A stretch of DNA of 64,000 nt, from assembly GCA_964017235.1 (NCBI GenBank), contig OZ024929.1, positions 65,133,603-65,197,602 of the forward strand. Direction: 5' to 3'. The DNA comes from Sabellastarte sp. h YS-2021 (Eukaryota > Annelida > Polychaeta > Sabellida > Sabellidae). The position numbers and the translations under genes were made by a program. Under the pieces are notes generated by a model. It made no database searches, was not told the origin of the DNA, and saw nothing but the letters and a program-made list of their open reading frames with translations. This document shows positions 37,242 to 48,227 of the stretch, piece after piece; positions within the stretch are counted from its first letter, which is position 1; each line of letters starts with the position of its first letter.

Positions 37242-38450
37242 TCATATCCTGTCCTCCTGTCCAGCCAATGCCCCCACATGATTGAAGTAGTCTTTCACTA
37301 GTTCTCGTTGATGTTTGGCCTCCCTTGAAGGATTCCTGTAGTTCTCATTTGGGGCATACACCGCCTGTTCATCTTGTTGGGCTGCTACATCTTTTGCTGG
37401 GGTTGGTGCCCTGCCTGCCCTGCCCTGGTGTGTCCTCAGCATGTTTTGCAACACCACACATGTAAACACAAAGTCCTGAAAACCCTTGGCCTTTGCTCTA
37501 TGGTGCCCAGTAGTACCCTGAACTGGTTCACTAAGATTTCAAAGGTGTTCTCAAGCACCCTCCTGCCTCTGGAGATCCTGTAGTTGGCTATTCTTTCTTC
37601 CCTTGTCAGTTGCCTTCGGCTGTAGGGTTTCACCATCCATGGCATCGAGGCAAAGACGTCGTCACCCAGCAAGAAGTAGTGTAAGTCTGGCCCTCCCTCC
37701 CCCAGGGGTTCAGGCGCTAGAAGCCCCAAGCTGCCATCCTTGATCTTCTCCCTCAAACTGCTTCTACTGAAAATCTGTGCATCAGAGCAGGAACCACTTG
37801 ACCCACAGTCTATCCCCGGGAATCTGTATTCTGCATTGACCAGGGCCAGGAGAACCAGGGAAAAGATGCCCTTGTAGTTGTAATAGTCACTGCCTGATTT
37901 CTTTGGCTTCTTCATGGCGATATGCTTCCCGTCTATGGCCCTTACAGCATGGGTGCATTCCATCTAGTTCTGAACTTCTCTATCCTTTTCCAGTCATCAG
38001 GGCTATCGGGACAATGCAAATATTCATCCTGGAATTCAGCAAGGATGGCTCAGCAGACCTGGGGGAAGAATTTGCAGATGGTGGTACGGCCAACCAACCA
38101 GTGATACTGCAAAGAGGTGTAGGTCTCCCCTGTAGCCAGGTGTCTCAGCGTTATTGCCAGTTTCAGTCCAACTTAGAATGGCTTCCTGAAATTGGTGACT
38201 GACTTCTTGATGCAGTGGTGTATGTGTTCTTTGATGAGGTCAAAAAAGGCAGGGGGCATCCTGACAAAATTCTGGTATCCTGGGATGTCAGTGTGTATGA
38301 GGTCGGCCAGGAGGTTGTTGTAGCATCTTTTTTCTTGTCATTGAAGGATCCAGGGCATGACCCAGGGGTTTGGTGGCTTTCTTCTTCTCCTTGGGGCTGA
38401 CTGGGGCTGAGGCTTGGTGGTGGCTGTAGGGCAGGTGATGGTGCTGGGTT
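37242..38450 (-). pseudogene. Harbinger transposase (DDE_Tnp_4 type), frameshifted
   Basis: Read from right to left, the N-terminal region appears as CYNNLLADLIHTDIPGYQNF, RMPPAFFDLIKEHI and LRHLATGETYTSLQYHW. The catalytic core is in one 175-codon frame (37963-37436): AIDGKHIAMKKP (first Asp), LGDDVFASMPWMVKPY (second Asp) and RVLENTFEIL (Glu). The C-terminus continues in another frame (NMLRTH, YFNHVGALAG) to a stop at 37242. At least two frameshifts are present. The DDE triad is intact. It would cut and paste elements with 3-bp target duplications, such as the MITE at 27.4 kb. Confidence 0.87.
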
Positions 38451-38960
38451 CAAATGTGTCCTTCTTTGTCTTTTCATCAAGATGCAAATGAAAATATTAA
38501 ACTCAATAAAAACCTAAAGTACCCTAAGCTGATGTATAAAGCTGTAATGTGTAGCTGGCATCTTTGTAGTGACAAATGATGTTTTTGTCAGCCAGAGGGG
38601 TTTTTTATAGATTTGGTTTGATCCCAACTCTAGGATTTAATCAGTCCAGTATGGGTGAGTGGGTAAAATGATCCAGTCCTGTTGGTTTGTCAGTACGGCT
38701 TGTCAGGGCTTGCTACAGCTTGTTTGTTAGGGGTTTACGGCTTGCCACCGTAGTTTCCCTTGTTGTCATGAAGAAAATGATCCCGACTCCAAGTCAGATC
38801 GGGATTTTGATCCAGACAAGTTTGGATGTACTACGTCCAATTGGGAAGATGTAACTAACCCAGCATTTTTGCACGCTTTTTTGTGTTTTTTGTCCCCGAT
38901 TCCACGACTTTTGCAACTAACCCTAGAGTCGTAGAGTCATTTACTGAGTCGGTTCCAGTG

Positions 38961-40290
38961 CACCCCCATTTACTTTAGTGAAGAGACAGATACTCATCAC
39001 ACTAAGCCAAAATTCATGAAAGTCTGGAGACCAAAAAAATGGAAAAAAATGATTCCTAGAAATGCTAGCCTCACTAGAGCTCGCACTAAAAGACATCCTG
39101 AGCTGGGCTCTGGCTGGGACCGGTAGTGTCCTATTCACTCACCAGACGGCTGTGTTACCCCAAGCTTTCGCTAGATGGAGTAACATACTTCCTCCTTTTG
39201 TTTGGTGAGAGGCATGTTACAACACTTGGGATGATGAGAAATTTTTTCTCTTAAGTTGTGTGCATGCGCCAAGAGGTTACACTAGGTTTTGATAGACCAT
39301 TTCCTGCAAATTTTGGTATTTTCGAGAGGTCATTATTTGCCTTTTTCAGATGCATTTTAAATATTTTTTCTCAATTACCTTTCGATTTCTTTGTCATTCT
39401 TCCACCATATAACAAAATGATTTTTGACTGAAGATCATGTGATCATAGATCATGTGTTAAATATTATGGGAAAAAGACTTTTTATTGGAGGAGTGGTGTT
39501 GAGGTTTTCCAGTTATGGTAACAGATATGATTGACAGCTTACTGGCCAATGAAATCAAGCAAGCTGTGACAAACGAGAATATTTACAGGGGATGTTACAA
39601 AAATGGCTGTATCTCCGAAACTAGTTATTGGATTTTTTCCAAATAAAAAGCAACAGAAAGTGTATTGAAATAACTGGTATAATATTATATTTGTAGATTA
39701 AATAAAATAATCACATAAAACGATCTTCAACAAAATTGAAGTAAAATATATGTTGCCAGCAAGTCTTTATCTTCTCGAAATAATTTATAAACTATTTTAA
39801 CTACACAAACATATTGTATATCATCAAAAGGCAATTGATCAGCTCTTCTGCTAATTTTTGCTGCATAAAAATCCAAACAAGTGAGCAAGAAATATTTGAA
39901 AGTTGAGTCAGGTTTTATGACAAAATGCTTGGCATTGTATATATATATATATAGTGTCGAAGATCATATTGTCGAAACGTCATTTCTACATCACAAATGT
40001 TTGTCCAATCAAAAAGCTTGAGACAAGGAAGTTAGAAGAAGGCAATATGGCAGAGGTGGCCAGAGTACCAGTCCAATAATGACAATAAAGGTTAAATATA
40101 TTGTGTTGTACACCCTTATTTTACAAAATAATCAGCACTCTGGCTTGTTTCGACCATAATATAGCAGTCCCCATCGGAACTTAAATGGAAAAGGTGTAAT
40201 TAAATTTAAGATACCACAAGTGTACATTAGCCATAAATAAAATTGAAGTTTATAAACTTCAAATACTAACAGGAGTCATAAGAAAAGGGT
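38961..40290. other. Intronic sequence with a dispersed repeat segment
   Basis: No gene. About 39540-39760 resembles 59070-59240 (caagctgtgacaa, aaaagcaac, cacataaaac), so both belong to an unnamed repeat. A (TA) microsatellite is at 39938-39953. Segment 38970-39015 is a paralogue of sequence flanking the MITE at 40.5-41.2 kb. Confidence 0.6.
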
Positions 40291-40299
40291 ATATTATTA

Positions 40300-40507
40300 A
40301 GAAAAAACAAGGCCAAAAGGTGTTTTGGTCCCCTAGCGCGAGCGCAAACCCATCCCAGACACAAGTAGTGCACTAGAATTTACGAAAGTCTCGTGACAGA
40401 AAGAAATTCCAACTTAGATACATCCCACAGCTGGTCCCGAACTGAGACGGTTACCCATCCAAGTACTAACAAGGCCCATTACCGCTTAACTTCAGTGAGC
40501 AGACAAA
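40300..40507 (-). repeat. 5S rRNA-derived SINE
   Basis: The minus strand of about 40430-40507 aligns with the middle and 3' part of 5S rRNA, including the pol III internal control region: GAAGTTAAGCGG, then GGGCCTTGTTAGTACTTGG and ATGGGTAACC. A body follows to about 40300. Substitutions in otherwise invariant 5S positions, and a non-5S body, show it is a SINE (SINE3-like head) rather than a working 5S gene. A degenerate second copy lies at 35.16-35.34 kb. Confidence 0.75.
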
Positions 40508-40509
40508 TA

Positions 40510-41204
40510 CCCCAGTAAACATTTTTTGGTTTTGCAAATGTTTAGTAGGAAACGTTTGCCAAAGGTTAAAAAATGATGGGTACGAAAACCATTTATAATA
40601 GAATGTTTTTAAAACATTTTATGTATACCATTTACTAAACGTTTAATGATAAATTTTAAATGTTAGAACAACGTTACAAATGAACATATTAATGTCTGAA
40701 TAATAATTGGGTCAGAGGTCAAATTCAATATCCTTTGAAGGTTGCTCATTAATGGAAATATTATTTTTATGTCTAAAATTGTAAGATAGTGGGTTAGAAA
40801 TTGTGCCAACATTCAATTCTTACTTTTAGTCCTCTAAAATCCCCCATTATTGCTCACCGCCATCTTTGTTTGGACATGTTTGAAGGTGAAGGTTTAATAA
40901 GCATTCTGAAAATATGGGTTTAAAAACATTTTTGATAGAATGTTTTTAAAACATTTGATCAACAATGTCTTTTAAACATTTTATGTATACTGTTTATAAA
41001 CCATTGATAATGAATGTTTGAAAAACATATCCAGTTTTCAGTAAAAACGTTTGTAAATAGAATGTTTATAAAATGTTTTGAAACATTACAGCAAAAATGT
41101 TTTCTTGGAAATGTTTTAAAACCATAAGATAGAGTTTAAGTAGGTTTTAAAAACGTTTTGCAAATGTTTAAACCATTTAAAAATATTTCAAAATGTTTAC
41201 TGGG
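40510..41204. mobile_element. MITE with TA target duplication (about 695 bp)
   Basis: Ends CCCAGTAAACATTTT and AAAATGTTTACTGGG are inverted repeats. TA flanks both sides (40508-40509 and 41205-41206). Related sequence without the insertion is present at about 38975-39010 (agagacagatactcatcac), so the empty site is visible. The interior is rich in short inverted motifs such as aatgtttttaaaacatt. TA duplication suggests Tc1/mariner ancestry; no transposase is present. Confidence 0.78.
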
Positions 41205-41219
41205 TAGTCATCACTCTGT

Positions 41220-41500
41220 GCCACAATTCCTGAAAGTCCGATGCAAGAAGGACATGTATGGGAAAAAGGCAAAAGGACACGTTTCCTTTTAATTATTGGA
41301 GAGCAAGAGAGGGAAATTCAAAATGCACAGGTGTTCTCAATGTTTTCAAAGTCCGGAGACAAAAGGATATATGTATGGGCAAAAGCAACTGGACATGTGT
41401 TCTTTTTGGTATTAGAGAGCAAGAGAGGGAAATTCAGACTGCACAGGTAAATTTCATCAAAGTCCGGAGACAAAAAAAAAAAAACAAAAAAAAAGTGATC
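41220..41500. repeat. Short tandem repeat of about 115 bp, 2-3 copies
   Basis: aaagtccg recurs at about 41233, 41350 and 41458, with the inner phrase gagagcaagagagggaaattca in two of the copies. An A-rich run follows. Short ORFs on both strands arise from the repeat. Confidence 0.7.
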
Positions 41501-41889
41501 TGTAAAAGCGTGAGCTCTTTTGTGGCTCACGCTTAAAAATCAAGGGATATAAAATATGTCAGGATCAAATGAAGAAAGAGGCGCATTCAGTCAAAATGAA
41601 GTGAAAACATGGGTCCAAGGGGGAGATCTTCCGTCAGTTTTCCCAAGTGGCGCCTCAATCTTCCCTTGTCTCATATGCCATTTAATGATATCCAGCAAGA
41701 AAAATTTGAGGGGAAAAAACAAAAATTCTGCATACTTTTTTTAAGTCTTCTATTATCGCTCCCTCATTCGCTTGTACCCACAGGAACAGGAAATATATGA
41801 AGTCACAGAATTTTGTGGGGTTTTCTAACAAAAAACTATTGCATCTTTAATTAGAAAATATGAGGCCACAGAAAAGCCATGGGATTTCT

Positions 41890-42122
41890 TAGAATTGTTA
41901 CAGAATAAAACACTTCTTTCTGAGCAATATTGTGAGGTATGAGGCCTGAGGGCAAGTGATATTGCCCGAGGGCCGATAGGCCAAGGGCCTCATAAATTCA
42001 AGGGCTTCATAAATATTGCCCAGAAAGAAATGTTTGTCTTTTTAAATTTTTTTTTGGTGTGTACATGTTCATGTATAAAAATATAGTTTACAATGGTGAG
42101 AAAGAAATGTTTTATTCTGTTC
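41890..42122. mobile_element. Short inverted-repeat element (MITE-like, about 230 bp)
   Basis: Left end ACAGAATAAAACACTTCTTT and right end (reverse complement) ACAGAATAAAACATTTCTTT form a near-perfect inverted repeat. The interior has more dyads (GGGCAA..TTGCCC, ATGAGGCC..GGCCTCAT), so the whole piece can fold. No target duplication was resolved. Confidence 0.6.
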
Positions 42123-42383
42123 ATTATGAAAGTCCCTGCAGTTATCACGATGACGTCATGAACCATGTAAATCCAAGTGGTTCATCATCCAGTACTGAAA
42201 GTTATTGAAGACAGACCCTAACAAAAAATCAATATCCACACACTGAATACTCTGTATATATATGTATGTCCTTGTATAAACTGTACATAGTGTTGGATGC
42301 TTGTTGATGCATAAATTGTCCAGCAGCTCCAATATTGTGTATTAGTGCAATGATAAAAAAATTCGTAAAAATTCCTTCATCCA

Positions 42384-43235
42384 GGGGCTGGTTTCACAAA
42401 GGGCCTTAGCTAAGTTTTTGGCTAAGTCAGGGAATTAAGTCTAAGACTTTGGTCTTAGCTAGGTCTGGGATTTAAATGGATTTCACAAAGGGTGACTTAC
42501 CTAAGTCCAAGCTTATCAAATAACCACAGTGGTTTTCTGTATCATGTGACCTTTTATATCTATTCAAAATATACTATTGATTACATTTATTTACCTTCAT
42601 TTGATGCTTTTTGTCTAAGGATAAGTGCTGTTTTGAAATGGAAAACCTTGTCACCATATATAAACTTCCCAAAGACTACTATAGTGAGGTGTTCTGTATA
42701 ATAATACTTTATTTACAGCCATTTCAGAAAATGGTTTGAAATGGAGAAAAGTTTATGGCGGCCAGATTTAAGTCTTCTTTACAAAATTTAAGTCCACTAC
42801 CTACCAGACTTTAAGTTCACTTGCCACTGTGGCCTAGCGGGTAACACACTTGTCTAGGAACTCAGAGGATGTGGGTTCAAACCCAGGTACAGGCAGATAC
42901 ATAGTGGCTCAGATGACCACTTACAATGGCAGTCCTTTGTCATTGGGTCCTATCCCCAGTGGCAGGCTAAAGAACCTCAAGGACGTCGATAAATAGTCAT
43001 CCACTATCTTCCAGTTAGGGGAATGTCAGTTACTTGTAAGATGGGGATGTACTTGTAAGATGTGCAGTCCCATTGCTTAAATAGCGCTTTGAGTCCTGCA
43101 GTATATTGAGATATTGCGCGGAGTATAAATACACAATACACTTACTTGGCAATTTCATGTTCTTAGCTTCTTAGCATGTTCTTAGCTGCTTTGTGAACTC
43201 TGCTAAGTATAAGACCACAGACCATTCTGTCAATT
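42384..43235. mobile_element. Second Harbinger-type MITE, carrying a nested SINE
   Basis: The left end (ggtttcacaaagggccttag) and right end (cttagctgctttgtgaactc) are imperfect inverted repeats. The core at 42510-42790 matches the 27.4-kb MITE (ccaagcttatcaaataacca, then tcatgtgacc, atggcggcc). A tRNA-derived SINE lies within it. Confidence 0.65.
42827..43142 (+). repeat. tRNA-derived SINE
   Basis: Box A TGGCCTAGCGG (about 42831) and box B GGTTCAAACCC (about 42872) have normal pol III spacing. A non-tRNA body follows, with aatagcgctttgagtcc near 43080, ending about tacacttactt. The body phrase resembles the conserved central domain of widespread animal SINEs, which is inference. It is not a functional tRNA because the acceptor stem cannot be closed. 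Confidence 0.75.
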
Positions 43236-43620
43236 CTGTTCCACCACACGACTAAGGCTCCCAATTAAGGTTTTTTGGAAACCTAAAAATGTAGAGTCCT
43301 AGAAAGTGGGCTTGAGTCTGTTTGGGTCGGTTGTGGTCGGTATAAATATCAAACATGTTTGATATTTTCCACAATTGTAACCGATCCACTTTCGTGCCTA
43401 CCCACAAGTTTCCCAGTCTCAGGCTTCCTGAGGTCTCCTCAGATCCAAGTTTACACAATCCTATGTTGTCGGAGGCGTCCTGCGACTCTTAATCCCGGGA
43501 TGCCTTACACCCTGGTTCCACTGGAGCCGACCTGTCGGTAGTCAGGAGCAATGTTTACATAGTTGGTTATGGTCAGTTGTTATTTCCTGGCTTGTCCTGG
43601 AGGGTCGGTAAAATATCAAG
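43236..43620. mobile_element. Harbinger-related flank, left part
   Basis: Contains the 20-bp palindrome ATATCAAACATGTTTGATAT (about 43347) and the phrase gtcaggagcaatgtttaca shared with 35.38 kb. It is interrupted at 43620 by a LINE and resumes at 45403. Confidence 0.6.
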
Positions 43621-45402
43621 TGGTATGGATAGGAAAGAAAAAGTACTGTAAAGAAAAACTGTTACGGCTGAATCTCCAGTGGGATACTATTTGTTTCAAT
43701 ATGTTGGGATTGTCACTTTCAGTTGATCTGACAGAATGCACTGAAATCAATTTTTCAAAACAAATAACAGAAATTTGTAAGATTATTCATAACTGGAACA
43801 AAAGGTATTTAACTCCTATTGGTAAAATCACTATTGTAAAGACTTTCTTGTTATCTAAGTTAAACCATTTGTTTTTATCACTCCCTAATCCTAAACCCTC
43901 TATACTTCAAAAGATTAACAGCATATTTTACAGATTTATATGGTCAAACAAACCAGATAAGATTAATCGGGATGTGATTAGACTGGCATATTTGGCAGGG
44001 GGTTTAAAAATGATAGATATCGAAGTATTTATGAAATCGTTGAAAATTACTTGGATAAGGAGACTGTTTAGATACAACAATGCCCCTTGGATTAAGCTTC
44101 TACAAGCTGAAACTTCAATTTGTTTAACCAAAATCTCTCACTTTGGACCACAATATTTGTCAGAAATGATAAGAACTTTTAACCCATTTTGGCAAGATGT
44201 CTTTGAGGGGTGGATTGCCATGTCAGCTAACTTAAGAATTTACAACAGTATTGACTTATTGACAATTCCATTATGGTATAACCCATTCATCTCAGACCAA
44301 CCATTTTATCTTCCTGACTGGTACCAGAAAGGAGTTATAACAGTTGCAGATGTTGTATCTTATAACAAGGTGATCAGTTACGAAGAACTTTGTCAAAAGT
44401 TTTCTGCCCGCTTTAACTATCTGAATTACCTTTCAGTGAAATGTAAAATAAATATACTTTTGACAAAATTTGGGTATGCATTGGAAAATATTATATTGGA
44501 GAGGCCATTTGTTCCTGTCAATCTTAAGTATATTTTAAAAAGCAAAAAAGGGGTTGGAACAATTTATAGAATTTTTCATACCAATTTTCAAAATGATCAC
44601 AAAATGAAATCCAGATGGAACCAAGAGTTTGAAATTTGCATTGACCACGACACCTGGAGAATGTTGTTTTGCATATGTTTTAAAACAGTGACTAATAACA
44701 ATCTAATATGGTTTCAGCTAAAATTGATTTATAGGATCTTAGGAACCAATAGTTATCTGCATAAACTAGGCATAAGAAATAGTCCCAACTGTCATTTCTG
44801 TCAACAGCCAGAATCCCTACTGCATATTTTTTATGAATGTCCAAATTCAAGCGAACTATGGAATGACATTGAAAAACTATTGAAAGAGAGGATAAGTTTA
44901 GAAATAAAATTTTCTTGTTTTACAATCATTTTTGGATATATTAATAAAGACCAGAATCATATTCCAATCAACAGCTTGATTCTCGTTACTAAGAAGTATA
45001 TATTTGATACATCTAGAGACGGCAAGAGACTAATTCTAAAGTCACTAAAACATAGATTGAATAGCCTGTTAAGAGACGAGGAATATTGTGCCAAATTAAA
45101 TGAAAAAGAAACAGAGTTTTCTCACGTTTGGGATAGATGGGCATCTGTATTTAGGAATGTGCATTAGAATTACAAAAAAATTGATCAAATGAAGATGTAT
45201 AGGGTATTGCTTTAATTACTACAATAAATTGTGGTGTGTGAAAAGTTACTCTTGATCCCTATCAGGGATAATTCTTTATGCTTCATTTGTTTTGGTTTTT
45301 TTTTCTTTGCCTAAAAGTGACATGTGTTTAATTTTTTATATGTAAATGTTTTTTTTTGCACCTGTTATAAAAAAGAAAATAAAAATATAAAAAAAAAAAA
45401 AA
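43621..45402 (+). mobile_element. 5'-truncated LINE (L1/Tx1-like) insertion with poly(A) tail
   Basis: Flanked by ATATCAAG at 43613-43620 and 45403-45410, the target duplication. It ends in an A-rich tail (about 45370-45402). The host sequence reads smoothly once one copy of the duplication and the insert are removed, and its other copy at 35445 is uninterrupted. Confidence 0.88.
43622..45167 (+). CDS. LINE ORF2 C-terminal half, open
   Basis: About 514 codons without a stop, opening inside the element (VVWIGKKK). The apparent Met upstream lies in flanking DNA. It covers the region after the RT catalytic core: RYLTPIGKITIVKTFLLSKL, FIWSNKPDKINRD, GGLKMIDIEVFMKSLK, ITWIRRL. The C-terminal zinc knuckle CHFCQQPESLLHIFYEC (C-x2-C-x7-H-x4-C, about residue 410 of the open frame) is followed by SELWNDIE. 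The missing N-terminus (endonuclease and RT core) makes it non-autonomous. The open frame suggests recent insertion. Same family as 14.6-16.7 kb. Confidence 0.85.
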
Positions 45403-45640
45403 ATATCAAGCATGTTTGATATTTCACTGACCCTCCCCGATTCTTGTTCCCGACCTTGGCCCCACCCACTTGGAAACTGGCTTGTCCTGTTCACTTCCGT
45501 CTTGTGTTATCACTTCCAGGCTTGTCTGTATCACTTCCAGTCTTGTCCTTATCACTTCCAGGCTTGCCCTATCATGAAGCCGGCTTGTCTTTTCCAACTT
45601 AAGTACTGTTCATTTTTCACTCCATTTCCAGCCTGATGTG
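45403..45640. mobile_element. Harbinger-related flank, right part
   Basis: Continues from 43620 with atatcaagcatgtttgatat, cactgaccctcc, cccacctggaaactg-like text, matching 35445-35530. It carries a short cacttccaggcttgtc repeat (about 45515-45570). Confidence 0.65.
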
Positions 45641-45884
45641 AGGTGAAAATATGACAAAAATTATGTTATGAATGATAAAAAGCAATGAAAATGTTCATAA
45701 TTTTGAGGTTAACAAATAGTATAAGTGCACATGTATGCTGTAAGTAATTAATAAACGTGAAAGAATGTTTTATTTGGTCACATAATAATCAAATTCTCAG
45801 CCTATTTCAACAGAACAATTTAAGGACAGTCAACAAACTATTTCGATCCCATCACATAATAGTTTTTCTCTCTGTAAAACCCAT

Positions 45885-46350
45885 AAGCAATTTCTGGGAA
45901 AAAAGAGGATCAAGTGTCGACCAATCAACAAATCTAAAACTAGGTCACTAGTAAATATTTGGATCCAATCACATGATCAGAACTACAGCACAAAACTGTT
46001 TATACCTTCATGAGAATAGGGTCATTCCCAGAATCTCGAATTTGGAGTATAAAAGGCAGCAACAAACACCAGAGTTTTCATTGTCACATGAGATATTGTC
46101 AGAAGCACATCCCCCTCTTCTTGTTTGGATATAACATTTTTAATGAAAATTTTCTATTTTAAGTGGCTTTTTAGTTCATAATCTGAAGCAGACATGCATT
46201 GATTTATTTCTTATATATTAAAGCAAAAACCTGAAAACTATAATTAAAATAACAAAAAAGTAAATTTCAAATATTCAGCCTTGACCTAGTTCATTTTAGA
46301 TTTGTTATTGGTCGACACTTGATCCTCTTTTTTTTCTCAGAAATTCATCA
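45885..46350. mobile_element. Foldback element: about 57-bp inverted repeats, 455 bp overall
   Basis: 45885-45947 and 46276-46348 are reverse complements with few differences; both contain GAGGATCAAGTGTCGACCAA on one strand. The spacer holds a TATA-like motif, gtataaaaggcagc (46047-46060). No ORF. Probably a MITE. Superfamily unknown because the target duplication was not resolved. Confidence 0.72.
46047..46060 (+). promoter_or_regulatory. TATA-box-like motif within the foldback element
   Basis: TATAAAAGG context in a non-coding spacer. No ORF follows within the element, so any promoter role is speculative. Confidence 0.3.
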
Positions 46351-46776
46351 AAAACTGTAATGGCAACACTGACGATGGCAAGTCTGGTCATGGGGTTCTG
46401 TATGTTTCTCCAGTCCAGTCTGTCAGTACGGCTTGTCGGGACTTGATACGGTCTGTCTGTTTGGGGCTCAGGGCCTGTCCTAGTAGTTTCCAGTCCATTC
46501 CTGCAGAAAATATACCGACCCCAAGGCAAGTCGGCCTCTAGATACAGACAAGCCTGGATGTATCACGTCCGGTCAGGGAGGTGAAACCAACCCACAAATT
46601 TCCCGCCTTTTTTGTGGATTTTTGTCCCCAACCCCCGACTTTTACAGCCGACCATAGAGTTATAGGGTCGGGAACACCAATATTAGCTTGAAAAGTTGAA
46701 AACGTTTTCCACTAGGGCAAATTTCACAGTTAGGATACACACAATTTTCTTTTTTTTTGCATTTTTTATTACTATT

Positions 46777-47454
46777 ATGAGAAAGAGAGGAAAGAAGAGA
46801 AGTGAGGAAAGGACGGAGAGAGAGATGGAGGCTGAGAGGGATGTACAGAGTGAGAAGGAAGGAGAGGTGGAGGAGAGAAGTGAAGAGAGAGGGATTGAAG
46901 AAAGTGAAAGGACAACTGAGGAAGCTTGCCAAGAAGAAGAGAGGTGCGAGGAAGAAGTTTTGGACTCTCATTCTACAGCTAAGAGAGCTAGGGTTTCAGC
47001 AGTCTTCACAGACAGTCAGCAGACAGCCATTATTAAATTTGTGAAGGCTTACCCTGAGCCTTATGTCAAGGAGAATGAGAGATTTCATGACAGGCACAGA
47101 AAGGAAGCTATGTGGTCAGAAATTGCTGAAGAATTGAACCTGACACCCATAGATGTCAAGCGTTGGTTCGAGTCCCAGAGAACAAGATATGGCAAACTTT
47201 CCAAGCAACAGTCTGGACAGTCACCCAGAGAGCTTACCCAAAGACAGTCATGGGTTTATGAACAGATGGGTTCCCTGAAGTCCCACATCAGAAAGAAAGG
47301 TGCCAACAGAAGTTTAGGGTTAGAGACAAGTGCCACCAGACAGCATGATGAGTCTAGAGGTTCAACCACTGATGGGGAAAGTCAAGAGTGCAGTGTTCGT
47401 GGAAGCCAGACTACTTTGCCATTGCAGTCATCTACACCTGTGTCTGCAGATTGA
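46777..47454 (+). CDS. Harbinger MADF/Myb-SANT-like DNA-binding protein
   Basis: The ATG at 46777 opens a 225-codon frame. Residues about 1-65 are a highly acidic/basic Glu-Arg stretch (coiled-coil-like). Residues about 73-130 contain FTDSQQTAIIKFVKAYPEPY, then MWSEIAEELNLTPIDVKRWF and ESQRTRYGKL, a MADF-type trihelix fold. The frame stops at TGA 47452-47454. The next 66 codons (47455-47652) stay in the same frame and match the C-terminal region of the 35.85-kb remnant, so the TGA is probably a premature stop. Known partners in Harbinger bind DNA and the transposase. Confidence 0.75.
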   Translation: MRKRGKKRSEERTEREMEAERDVQSEKEGEVEERSEERGIEESERTTEEACQEEERCEEEVLDSHSTAKRARVSAVFTDSQQTAIIKFVKAYPEPYVKENERFHDRHRKEAMWSEIAEELNLTPIDVKRWFESQRTRYGKLSKQQSGQSPRELTQRQSWVYEQMGSLKSHIRKKGANRSLGLETSATRQHDESRGSTTDGESQECSVRGSQTTLPLQSSTPVSAD

Positions 47455-47655
47455 AGGATTATTGAACATTTTGAGCAGATGAGAACACTCGTCTCAGGCT
47501 TTTTGCAGCAGAAGTCAACCAGTGAGAGAAAGCCCTTCTATGACTACGTTGCCTCAGAAGCTGACAAAATGTCTCCAGAAGAATATGAAAATTTTAAGTT
47601 TCAAGTCTTCAATGCTATCCATAATGTCAAGTCAACATCAAGGAGACAAGTCTAG
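47455..47655 (+). pseudogene. In-frame C-terminal extension of the Harbinger partner gene
   Basis: In the same frame after the TGA: HFEQMRTLVSGFLQQKS, YDYVASEADKMSPEEYENF, ending TAG 47653. It matches the homologous segment at 35.85 kb. Either the TGA is a nonsense mutation or it is read through; mutation is simpler. Confidence 0.6.
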
Positions 47656-48227
47656 CCAGAGAGGTCAGCTACTGTTACCACTGAGTCACAGAAGGTTGGG
47701 ATACTGCCACCAGCAACACAACCGTCTACCAGTAGCAGCCACAGTGTCTACTACACACAAAGTCCTATTGGTTTTGGCAACCCTCCATCAGTCAACCTGC
47801 AAGTAGCAGATGAGGGAAGTCGACACAACCTGTCAGGAATACTTTGCCAGCTACCCGACCTGTCATCACAGATCATCAACCAGCAGCCACAGCAGCATCA
47901 ACAACAGCTGTTCATCACCATGTCTGCACCACCTCAACAGTACCAGCTGCCAGTCAGTCTTGGGGGGGTGGTCCCCCAGGCCCTTTTCAGGGCCACCAAT
48001 TCTTCCAAAAACAATTATTAAGCTATGTGTTGCTGTTTATAATCCCTGTCCCTGATACAAAAAAGTTCAATACAAATACACACACACAACACCAAAAAAA
48101 AAAACAATTCAAAGCCCAACACTTACACCATCCCTACAGTTAATCAAATAACCCATGGTTAAACACATTACTACGGAAGAGTATTAGTGCCACAGAAAAA
48201 AAATTTTTTTTTTAATTGTCCACTTAT

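Larger units (their letters stand above)
35345..38960. mobile_element. Harbinger-type DNA transposon, decayed, two genes
   Basis: A MADF-partner gene remnant lies on + (about 35.82-36.45 kb) and a transposase remnant on - (37.24-38.45 kb), arranged convergently. Left flank ggtcaggagcaatgtttaca recurs at 43.54 kb. Right flank (gtcagtacggcttgtc near 38.69 kb, then a block to about 38.94) recurs at 46.43-46.67 kb. Clear terminal inverted repeats were not located, so the borders are approximate. Confidence 0.72.
46410..48060. mobile_element. Second Harbinger-type copy, transposase missing
   Basis: 46430-46670 matches the right flank of the first copy at 38.69-38.94 kb, followed by an intact-looking MADF-partner gene on +. 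Near 47980 cccttttcaggg, then aattcttccaaaaacaatta match 36419-36455. No transposase is found in this copy. Confidence 0.68.

Noticed and set aside
40430..40507. Functional 5S rRNA gene on the minus strand
   Set aside because: The 5' third is absent and conserved positions are changed; it continues into a SINE body.
41556..41800. Two overlapping short ORFs as a gene
   Set aside because: No recognised motif, no splice support and no conserved start.
42827..42900. Functional tRNA gene
   Set aside because: Boxes A and B are present, but no tRNA-length cloverleaf with a closing acceptor stem can be drawn, and a SINE body follows.
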